Positions 1 to 4,617 of a stretch of DNA of 5,186 bases are shown piece after piece (the stretch's first letter is position 1; each line of letters opens with the position of its first letter). The stretch is from contig JAGVXQ010000049.1 in the NCBI GenBank assembly GCA_018303705.1, forward strand, positions 1 to 5,186, written 5' to 3'. The position numbers and the translations under genes were made by a program. The notes below the pieces were generated by a model. That model saw only the letters and a list, made by a program, of their open reading frames with translations, was not told the origin of the DNA and did not search any database. Source of the stretch: Candidatus Woesearchaeota archaeon. Its GTDB lineage: Archaea > Nanobdellota > Nanobdellia > SCGC-AAA011-G17 > JACPNG01.

Positions 1-50
1 CCTGCTTCAACCAACAACTCCGCGTCCTGTTTTATCTTGTCAAAATGCAT
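1..50 (-). CDS. Start of a gene downstream of the pilus ATPase, probably the membrane platform protein (5' fragment)
   Basis: An ATG at 50-48 lies one base after the TAA stop of the ATPase gene, and the frame stays open to the window edge, giving MHFDKIKQDAELLVEAG. Only about 16 residues are visible, too few to recognise a family from sequence. The tight spacing indicates co-transcription and probably translational coupling with the ATPase. The upstream Shine-Dalgarno match is weak (GGA about 11 bases before the ATG). In archaeal type IV pilus and archaellum loci the gene directly after the ATPase is commonly the polytopic inner-membrane platform protein (type II secretion F / TadC / ArlJ family), whose N-terminus is cytoplasmic and charged. 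The visible polar, charged start fits that, but the product call is inference from gene order only. Confidence 0.6.
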   Translation of the reverse strand, partial: MHFDKIKQDAELLVEA

Positions 51-51
51 C

Positions 52-1641
52 TTATGCTATTCCAAATTTCTTCAAGACCTCATCCGGAGTTTTGTAATAC
101 TCATTGATTATTTTCTGAACCTCTGCAAACTCAAATATCTTGTTCTGGTACATCTTGTAAAGCAGCTTTGCCCTTAACAAAAACTCCATTTGCAGCTTTT
201 CTTTTGGTATGCCGTGCCTCATCATTATCCTGTTGAACACATGGCTGTCTGTCTTGAAATAAAACCTGTCAGTGCTCGGATCCCTTGCCAGAGGCGTGTT
301 TGTCACAGCCTTTCCCACCTCTTTCTCAACCTTGACTATCTCAACTATCTCTTGAAGCCTTCTTACAGGCTTGCCATCAACCTTCGCCTGTGTCAATACG
401 CATACTATGTCAAGGGATTCTACCAAAGTTGGCGATAAGTTTATTGGCTCTGTTTCAAGCCTCCTTATCAATGCCTCAACAGACTCTGCATGCATGGTGC
501 TTATGACTGGATGCCCAGAGCTAGCCCCTTGAAATAATACAAAGGCCTCTTTTCCCCTTATCTCTCCTACTATGACATAATCAGGCCTTTGCCTAAAGCT
601 CTCTCTAAGCAAGTCAAACAATGTTACCTCTCCATGCTTCTGCCCTAGTATGTTAGCAGAACCTATGCCTGCCCTTGAAACAGCAGGCAGCCAGTTCTCA
701 TGCATAAGGTTAATCTCTTTCGTGTCCTCAATGGTTATTATTCTCGCAGAAGGGTTTATGAAAAACGCTATTGCATTAAGAAAAGATGTCTTTCCTGATG
801 CAGTAGCTCCAACTATCATGATATTAGCCCCATACTCCAGCAATATCCAAAGGTAAGAAAGAACCTCTGGAGACACAGTCCTGAAGTCTATCATTTTTAT
901 TGGGGTCCATGGAATCGAAGTAAATTTTCTCATTGTAAAGTTTGGTCCTCTTGTTGCCACGTCAGAAGAGTAAGTAGCATTTATTCTGCTGCCGTCAGGC
1001 ATCCTTCCATCCAACAAAGGCGTTGCATATGATATGTACTGTCCGCATTTCTGCGCTAATTTCTCAACGAATGAAGTTAAAGTCTTTAGGTCATTAAACT
1101 GCACATTTGTCCTTAGGTTCCTGTATTTCCTGTGTATTATGTATATCGGCGTATTAAACCCATTGCATTCAATGTCCTCTATGTAATAGTCCCTCATCAA
1201 GATCTCAATCTCATTCAATCCAACGAAATTCCTCCAGATGTAATACATTATCTTCAAGAAAGAGCTCTGCGCCATCCTTATGTGGAACTCATTCAGTATT
1301 ATTCTAACATTCCTCTCAAGGTATTCCATTACTGTCTTTTCATCGTTCGCATTCAGGAAGCTTATGTTTATCAATTCCCTTATCCCCTCTTCGACCAATT
1401 CCAATGTGCTTTTCTCATTCTCATCAAGCTCTGGCTCCAGCACAGAATATACTAGTTCATTGATGTCTTTGTCCCAGTATATGTGCACTGAAGCATATGG
1501 CTTTACTAGGTCGTATGTTACATCAAGCTGTGATCTGTCAGCAGGCATGTCAGGTATGTTTAATATTGTCTGCTTCAAATCAAGAGAGAAATACACTGGC
1601 GTCTGCCTCTTTTTTTCAGTCTTCTTGAACAGTTCCATCAT
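52..1641 (-). CDS. Archaeal type IV pilus / type II-IV secretion system assembly ATPase (FlaI/ArlI-like)
   Basis: This is a cytoplasmic hexameric motor that hydrolyses ATP to drive pilin assembly at the membrane. The 529 residues show the family's motifs in order. The N-terminal region reaches to about residue 240 and includes DYYIEDIECNG (151-161) and GRMPDGSRINAT (212-223). Then come Walker A GATASGKT (278-285), the Asp box IITIEDTKEI (301-310), Walker B YVIVGEIRG (355-363, catalytic E360) and the His box GHPVISTMHAES (376-387). The C-terminal extension after about 433, ending EYYKTPDEVLKKFGIA, is of the type seen in archaeal members. The length is close to FlaI proteins (about 500-550 residues). 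Two adjacent ATGs (1641 and 1638) are possible starts; the GGTG ribosome site fits the second better, so the true protein may be one residue shorter. The gene follows a pilin-like gene and is one base from the next gene. Whether it powers pili or an archaellum cannot be decided, so no symbol is given. Confidence 0.96.
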   Translation of the reverse strand: MMELFKKTEKKRQTPVYFSLDLKQTILNIPDMPADRSQLDVTYDLVKPYASVHIYWDKDINELVYSVLEPELDENEKSTLELVEEGIRELINISFLNANDEKTVMEYLERNVRIILNEFHIRMAQSSFLKIMYYIWRNFVGLNEIEILMRDYYIEDIECNGFNTPIYIIHRKYRNLRTNVQFNDLKTLTSFVEKLAQKCGQYISYATPLLDGRMPDGSRINATYSSDVATRGPNFTMRKFTSIPWTPIKMIDFRTVSPEVLSYLWILLEYGANIMIVGATASGKTSFLNAIAFFINPSARIITIEDTKEINLMHENWLPAVSRAGIGSANILGQKHGEVTLFDLLRESFRQRPDYVIVGEIRGKEAFVLFQGASSGHPVISTMHAESVEALIRRLETEPINLSPTLVESLDIVCVLTQAKVDGKPVRRLQEIVEIVKVEKEVGKAVTNTPLARDPSTDRFYFKTDSHVFNRIMMRHGIPKEKLQMEFLLRAKLLYKMYQNKIFEFAEVQKIINEYYKTPDEVLKKFGIA

Positions 1642-1648
1642 TCACCCC
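1642..1648 (-). promoter_or_regulatory. Ribosome binding site of the ATPase gene
   Basis: On the minus strand GGGGTGA abuts ATGATG. The GGTG core matches the archaeal anti-Shine-Dalgarno CACC. It is 1 base from the first ATG (1641) and 4 bases from the second (1638), so spacing favours initiation at 1638. Confidence 0.6.
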
Positions 1649-1676
1649 TTCTTCTTGATAAAAATTTGCCTAAGAA

Positions 1677-1692
1677 CCTTATAAACATTTCG
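1677..1692 (-). promoter_or_regulatory. Putative archaeal promoter (BRE/TATA) for the ATPase gene
   Basis: The minus strand reads CGAAATG followed by TTTATAAGG, resembling a purine-rich BRE plus TATA box. With the usual spacing of about 26 bases, transcription would start near 1656, giving a short leader of about 15 bases that still contains the GGGGTGA ribosome site. It lies in the 100-bp gap after the QVWIS-type pilin gene, so the ATPase may be transcribed separately from the pilins, or additionally to read-through. This is a motif match only. Confidence 0.5.
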
Positions 1693-1741
1693 TTGATTTT
1701 GGTTTTGCAATCTAGCCCTGCCTATTTTTGTGCAAAGCTGT

Positions 1742-2278
1742 TCAAGTTGCCTGCATCTTTATTGTTATCTTTGGTTCTGTAGCACCGCCTGAATATCCGC
1801 TATTTTCAATCACCATGCTAAAAACACCGAAAAATGGATTCCTCAATGATCCTGCAACAGAACTTAGCTCAATATCAGCATTTGCATAGCTTGACTTTAT
1901 TGTCAGCTCGTAATTGCCCTCCATTCCATCTGTTCTCAATGTCAAGTCACCTTCCTTAAAGTCCATTCCTGTTTCCATCAGCTTATTTTTGGTTTTGAAT
2001 TTCCATTGTATTGTGTCATCTGTTCCTGGCGCTATAATTAGCTCTCCCTTTTCTATGCTCAATGGGCTTAAATACCTCTTTGAGCCAGGGCCTTCATTTA
2101 TTACATCAATTACATTCTTGTTCAGGTTGAACATCATTTCCTTTGTCTGTATGTAAGTGTTCCTGTCCCGCATCTTGCCAACCATCGGCATTGCCAGCCC
2201 TATTATCAGGGCTATTATTATTACTCCAAGAGCTAAGTACAATATTGCAGAAATCCATACCTGTCCTTTCTTTTTCAT
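1742..2278 (-). CDS. Type IV pilin-like protein, K-G-Q-V-W signal type (probable minor or accessory pilin)
   Basis: A 178-residue protein starts with MKKKGQVWIS, a class III prepilin signal in which a prepilin peptidase would cut after Gly5 and leave Gln as residue 1 of the mature protein. A hydrophobic helix follows (about residues 8-30, ISAILYLALGV through IIGLAMP), then a charged turn and an exported domain containing IEKGELIIAPG. This start resembles pilin-like proteins I know from DPANN archaea, where Glu is usual at mature position 5; here it is Ser. The chosen ATG at 2278 places only four residues before the cut-site glycine. The open frame extends upstream to 2365, but that would overlap the preceding pilin gene and add a long unnatural leader. 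There is no clear Shine-Dalgarno; a T-rich tract precedes the start. It has no cysteines, unlike all its pilin neighbours, so it belongs to a different pilin class. Confidence 0.85.
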   Translation of the reverse strand: MKKKGQVWISAILYLALGVIIIALIIGLAMPMVGKMRDRNTYIQTKEMMFNLNKNVIDVINEGPGSKRYLSPLSIEKGELIIAPGTDDTIQWKFKTKNKLMETGMDFKEGDLTLRTDGMEGNYELTIKSSYANADIELSSVAGSLRNPFFGVFSMVIENSGYSGGATEPKITIKMQAT

Positions 2279-2281
2279 GTT

Positions 2282-2294
2282 AAAAAAAGAAAAA
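2282..2294 (-). terminator. T-rich tract after the pilin array, candidate archaeal terminator
   Basis: The minus strand reads TTTTTCTTTTTTT, starting 11 bases after the TAG stop of the third pilin (2305) and ending just before the AACATG start of the next gene. Archaeal RNA polymerase can terminate at such T-runs without a hairpin. Partial termination here would make the pilin mRNA more abundant than the downstream message. No experimental support is available, and the tract could also act only as an AU-rich leader. Confidence 0.4.
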
Positions 2295-2304
2295 TTCAGC
2301 ACTG

Positions 2305-2799
2305 CTAACAATCGCCAAAAGCATTGCCAGAAGTGTCTCCAAACTCTATTATGTTCGCTGAGCATGTTACCTTGTTGCCCTTAACCATTATGCTTGGTAT
2401 CATCTCTATCCTTTTGACCGCGCCAGTGGTCATTGCCTTTGTAATTATACGCTTGCTTTCAAATTTGGGTACAACAGGGTCTCGTATGCTTGTGTCAGAT
2501 TCTACATCAGTGTCTGATCTGTACATCTTGACATAAAGGTCGCTTATCTCTGCAACACCCTCGTTTGAGACCATTATTAGATATTCACTAGTACTTGCGT
2601 CCCTGCATACCCCGATTATTTCCAATATGACGTCCTGGGAGCAATCGACATTTGCTGCAGCTGATTCTGCAGTGCTTTTCTGCACATCCCTTGTGAATCT
2701 TGTTCCCCATGTCATTATTACTGCAGCAAGCGCAACAGTAAACCCTATTATTAGGACAGTAGCTATCAATGGGCTTATCCCCTTCTTTGATTTAGCCAT
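2305..2799 (-). CDS. Archaeal type IV pilin, third of a tandem paralog array
   Basis: A 164-residue prepilin with signal MAKSKKG, cut after Gly7, and a mature N-terminal helix ISPLIATVLIIGF running to about residue 32 (MTWG). This is the typical archaeal pilin N-terminal domain that packs in the filament core. The following domain (about 53-164) is the surface-exposed head. Cysteines lie at 53, 65, 146 and 164; the last residue of the protein is Cys. The RIEMIPSIMV strand (130-139) corresponds to VELIPTVT in the two sister pilins. Its first 120 bases are about 90% identical to theirs, but it is shorter because it lacks the segment around residues 120-135 that holds a calcium-type loop in the first pilin. 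It starts 30 bases after the second pilin's stop, with ribosome site GGGGGTG, and is probably co-transcribed with it. It is likely a filament subunit; major versus minor role is unknown. Confidence 0.93.
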   Translation of the reverse strand: MAKSKKGISPLIATVLIIGFTVALAAVIMTWGTRFTRDVQKSTAESAAANVDCSQDVILEIIGVCRDASTSEYLIMVSNEGVAEISDLYVKMYRSDTDVESDTSIRDPVVPKFESKRIITKAMTTGAVKRIEMIPSIMVKGNKVTCSANIIEFGDTSGNAFGDC

Positions 2800-2814
2800 T
2801 TAAACGTAACACCC
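2692..2814 (-). repeat. Third, more diverged copy of the pilin leader/signal/helix repeat
   Basis: This stretch aligns with 3259-3380 and 3854-3974, with about 11 substitutions and one single-base insertion (TTTAA instead of TTAA before the ATG) against the 3259-3380 copy. It covers the ribosome site, the signal peptide and the N-terminal helix of the third pilin. Confidence 0.85.
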
Positions 2815-2816
2815 CC
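2800..2816 (-). promoter_or_regulatory. Conserved pilin leader with ribosome binding site, copy 3
   Basis: GGGGGTG (2816-2810) followed by TTACGTTTAA and ATG. The GGTG core is 10 bases from the start. The same leader, one base shorter, precedes both other pilins of the array. Confidence 0.75.
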
Positions 2817-2829
2817 TTTTTAACTAACA

Positions 2830-3366
2830 TTATTCGCATAAATCAGTTATGTCCGCTCCAACATCACCAAAAGACGCTGCGCTCTGGCTGCATATCAACG
2901 TGCTTCCATCCTTAAGCGTTACAGTTGGTATTAGCTCCACCTTCTGGAGGGTATCTGAATATGCTGTTTCTAAATCCCCACCATCACCACTCACCCCAGT
3001 ATCAATGGCAGCAACCCCAAATTTAATTATGGTCTGGGTGTTGGCATTATCCCCTCTTTTTATTGTCTGAACTGTATTTGAATTCTTATAAAATTTAAAC
3101 CTATAATCAGTTATGTCATAATTCCCTTCATTTGACACAACTATCTTATATAAATCCGCATCACTTCTCTTGCATACTTTCTCTATGTTTAATGTAACAT
3201 CCTGTGCGCATACCATGTTTGCATTTGCAGAGCTTGAAGTGCTTTCCTGAATGTCTTTTGTGAACTTTGTTCCCCAAGTCATTATCACTGTAGCAAGGGC
3301 AACAGTAAAACCTATTATTAGAACAGTAGCTATCAACGGGCTTATTCCCTTCTTTGATTTATCCAT
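2830..3366 (-). CDS. Archaeal type IV pilin, second of a tandem paralog array
   Basis: A 178-residue prepilin with signal MDKSKKG (cut after Gly7) and helix ISPLIATVLIIGF to about residue 32, then the exposed head. Cysteines at 53, 65, 159 and 177 match the positions in both sister pilins and could form two disulfides outside the cell; the last sits one residue from the C-terminus. VELIPTVT (143-150) is the shared strand before Cys159. The first 59 or so codons are almost identical to the pilin at 3961-3407, but from residue 60 on the two diverge strongly. A degenerate GVSGDGGDLE (124-133) lies where the sister has a full D-x-D-x-D-G loop. It is 40 bases after the first pilin and 30 bases before the third, with its own GGGGTG ribosome site, and is probably on the same transcript. 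It is likely a filament subunit or an antigenic/ligand variant of one. Confidence 0.93.
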   Translation of the reverse strand: MDKSKKGISPLIATVLIIGFTVALATVIMTWGTKFTKDIQESTSSSANANMVCAQDVTLNIEKVCKRSDADLYKIVVSNEGNYDITDYRFKFYKNSNTVQTIKRGDNANTQTIIKFGVAAIDTGVSGDGGDLETAYSDTLQKVELIPTVTLKDGSTLICSQSAASFGDVGADITDLCE

Positions 3367-3379
3367 TTAACGTAACACC
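3191..3379 (-). repeat. 189-bp direct repeat, copy in the second pilin gene
   Basis: Aligned without gaps to 3786-3974 with only 5 mismatches (about 97% identity). It covers the end of the 5' leader from the GGTG, the signal peptide, the transmembrane/core helix and the residues up to AQDVTL. Of the four mismatches that fall at codons 2-40 and the fifth at codon 26, three are synonymous (Lys, Gly, Ala codons) and two change residues (Ala2 to Asp, Ala26 to Thr). Similarity drops sharply beyond the block on both sides. Confidence 0.9.
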
Positions 3380-3381
3380 CC
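3367..3381 (-). promoter_or_regulatory. Conserved pilin leader with ribosome binding site, copy 2
   Basis: GGGGTG (3381-3376) followed by TTACGTTAA and ATG, identical in its last 13 bases to the leader of the first pilin. The core to start spacing is 9 bases. Confidence 0.75.
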
Positions 3382-3406
3382 TTTTTATTTTACCTAACTA
3401 ATATTA

Positions 3407-3961
3407 TTAACAATCACTTTGACCTATTGTAGACCCCTCTGCATTTGATCCTGCTTCACCAAAGGATATGAGATTTTGGGCGCAAACAACATTTTTACCC
3501 CCAACAGTTACAGTTGGTATTAGCTCCACCCTCTGCAATTGATAATCAAACCCTATCTCAAGGTCGCCATCAGCAATTCCATCGCCATCAACATCAGCAG
3601 CAGTGCTGATACTAGCTACTTCTAAACTAGTTATTGTGGCGCCACCGCTTTTCCTTTTCAATGTAGTTATATCATTTTCATTCTTATAAAACCTCACCTT
3701 ATAATCAACTAAATCATAACGCCCGTCATTCGAAACTATTATTTTATATCCACTGGCACTATCCTTGCATATATTCTTTATAGTCAATGTAACATCCTGT
3801 GCGCATACCATGTTTGCATTTGCAGAGCTTGAAGTGCTTTCCTGAATGTCCTTTGTGAACTTTGTCCCCCAAGTCATTATCACTGCAGCAAGAGCAACAG
3901 TAAAACCTATTATTAGAACAGTAGCTATCAACGGGCTTATTCCCTTCTTTGATTTAGCCAT
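3407..3961 (-). CDS. Archaeal type IV pilin, first of a tandem paralog array, with a calcium-type loop
   Basis: A 184-residue prepilin with signal MAKSKKG (cut after Gly7) and core helix ISPLIATVLIIGF to about residue 32. The exposed head has cysteines at 53, 65, 160 and 184, the last being the final residue. VELIPTVT (145-152) precedes Cys160 as in the sisters. Residues 123-135 read DVDGDGIADGDLE, a D-x-D-x-D-G-x-x-D loop like thrombospondin type 3 or dockerin calcium sites, with D123, D125, D127 and D131 as ligand candidates and D133 or E135 nearby. This is the first gene after the strongest promoter of the window and has the best ribosome site (GGGAGGTG), so it is a good candidate for the major filament subunit. 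It is followed closely by two paralogs. Function beyond being a pilin (adhesion, surface attachment) cannot be read from the sequence. Confidence 0.94.
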   Translation of the reverse strand: MAKSKKGISPLIATVLIIGFTVALAAVIMTWGTKFTKDIQESTSSSANANMVCAQDVTLTIKNICKDSASGYKIIVSNDGRYDLVDYKVRFYKNENDITTLKRKSGGATITSLEVASISTAADVDGDGIADGDLEIGFDYQLQRVELIPTVTVGGKNVVCAQNLISFGEAGSNAEGSTIGQSDC

Positions 3962-3974
3962 TTAACGTAACACC
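3786..3974 (-). repeat. 189-bp direct repeat, copy in the first pilin gene
   Basis: Partner of 3191-3379: same length, no gaps, 5 mismatches. It runs from the codons for DVTL back through the helix and signal sequence to the GGTG of the ribosome site. Upstream of it the two leaders diverge (GGGAGGTG here, AAAGGGGTG in the second pilin). Confidence 0.9.
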
Positions 3975-3978
3975 TCCC
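3962..3978 (-). promoter_or_regulatory. Conserved pilin leader with strong ribosome binding site, copy 1
   Basis: GGGAGGTG (3978-3971) then TTACGTTAA and ATG. This is the fullest anti-16S match in the window, suggesting efficient translation of the first pilin. Confidence 0.8.
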
Positions 3979-4026
3979 TTACATGAATTGTAATTATTAT
4001 TATATGAAATATATCTTAGCCTTTCA

Positions 4027-4042
4027 TATTTAAAACTTTCTC
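4027..4042 (-). promoter_or_regulatory. Putative archaeal promoter (BRE/TATA) of the pilin array
   Basis: The minus strand reads GAGAAAG then TTTTAAATA, a good match to a BRE plus archaeal TATA box. A start about 26 bases downstream would fall near 4005, leaving a leader of roughly 40 bases before the first pilin. A second AT-rich candidate (AAGATATATTTC, around 4016-4005) lies closer and cannot be excluded. The element sits in a 136-bp gap, the longest in the window, which supports a separate transcription unit for the three pilins. Confidence 0.6.
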
Positions 4043-4073
4043 AAACGCATTCCTATAATTTAATCACACCAAA

Positions 4074-4092
4074 ATGGTAAATTCATTACCAT
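4074..4092 (-). terminator. Small hairpin after the eight-cysteine pilin-like gene
   Basis: A perfect 7-bp inverted repeat, ATGGTAA and TTACCAT separated by 5 bases, begins 5 bases after the TAA stop at 4098 and runs into TTTT on the minus strand. It could mark the end of the upstream transcript, in agreement with the promoter just beyond it. The stem is short and A/T-rich, and archaeal termination relies mainly on T-runs, so the call is tentative; as a palindrome it could also bind a regulator. Confidence 0.4.
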
Positions 4093-4097
4093 CTCCT

Positions 4098-4616
4098 TTA
4101 TTGTGGATTGCAATACCCGCATATCTGCAAATTGTCAAGAACTATTACTTTTTGGTCGCAGGCATAAAACTTGCCTGATATGCTTATCACAGGCACCACC
4201 TCTATTTTTTTTCCATTGCTTTTTTCTGTATCTATGTTGCCCTTTCCCCTGCATTCAATGCAAGGCTCTACCCAATCCCTTGGCTTCATTGGAAAAAATG
4301 CAGAATCACCGGTTTGAATGCCATACTCTACCTTGCCTCCAGACATGTCTCTGAACACCAATGCATCTATTGATATCCTTCCCGTGTTTTTTATCGGCAC
4401 ATGGCAAACCGGATTAGGATTAGTGCACTCAAAGTAATTTATAGCAACGTCATTGCATTCTATGCTTGCCGACCCAAAATTTATGCTTGACTCTACTAGT
4501 TCCTTGACTTTTTCCTTCTCATAAATGAAAACAGCAGATGTCAATGCTATGGTAAATGCTACAAGCAGCACAAACGTAACAAGTGCACCTAGACCTTTTT
4601 TGTTTTTTTTTGCCAA
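4098..4616 (-). CDS. Cysteine-rich type IV pilin-like protein (probable minor pilin)
   Basis: A 172-residue protein with a class III signal MAKKNKKG (cut after Gly8), then LGALVTFVLLVAF and a helix to about residue 32, followed by a charged EKEKVKEL stretch and an exported domain. It starts with TTG at 4616, one base after the upstream TAG; a GAGGG ribosome site 5 bases ahead and the alignment of MAKKNKKG with MAKSKKG of the sister pilins support this start. It has eight cysteines (54, 64, 71, 119, 122, 153, 166, 169), including C-x-x-C pairs CIEC and CGYC. KIEVVPVISI (137-146) before Cys153 matches the VELIPTVT strand and following Cys of the array pilins, so it is a distant paralog with four additional cysteines. 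Close coupling to the upstream gene suggests joint function. It is probably a minor pilin or tip protein; metal binding by the C-x-x-C pairs is possible but unproven. Confidence 0.86.
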   Translation of the reverse strand: MAKKNKKGLGALVTFVLLVAFTIALTSAVFIYEKEKVKELVESSINFGSASIECNDVAINYFECTNPNPVCHVPIKNTGRISIDALVFRDMSGGKVEYGIQTGDSAFFPMKPRDWVEPCIECRGKGNIDTEKSNGKKIEVVPVISISGKFYACDQKVIVLDNLQICGYCNPQ

Positions 4617-4617
4617 C

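Noticed and set aside
784..810. Walker A reading GATASGKT rather than G-x-x-G-x-G-K-T.
   Set aside because: Ala or Thr followed by A-S-G-K-T is usual in archaeal FlaI-type ATPases, so this is not a defective motif.
190..1684. Plus-strand open frames opposite the ATPase gene (190-438, 650-856, 1132-1455, 1280-1684).
   Set aside because: They lie antisense to a gene with a full set of conserved ATPase motifs, have no recognisable domains and show hydrophobic, low-information translations typical of reverse-strand shadows.
1704..1736. Inverted repeat TTTGCA/TGCAAA after the QVWIS pilin gene as a terminator.
   Set aside because: The six-base arms are separated by 21 bases with no following T-run, so this is within chance for A/T-rich intergenic DNA.
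2279..2365. A longer start at 2365 for the QVWIS-type pilin gene.
   Set aside because: It would overlap the preceding pilin gene by about 60 bases and place 34 residues, including aromatic-rich sequence, before the cleavage glycine. The ATG at 2278 gives a normal short class III leader.
2692..3974. Pilin direct repeats as a mobile element or CRISPR-like array.
   Set aside because: The repeats are the coding 5' ends of paralogous genes, with no transposase, terminal inverted repeats or regular short spacers.
1914..4354. Plus-strand open frames opposite the pilin genes (1914-2156, 2157-2384, 2324-2536, 2849-3070, 4103-4354).
   Set aside because: They are mirrored from the pilin coding sequences. 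Their apparent membrane segments come from the reverse complement of real coding sequence, and they lack ribosome sites.
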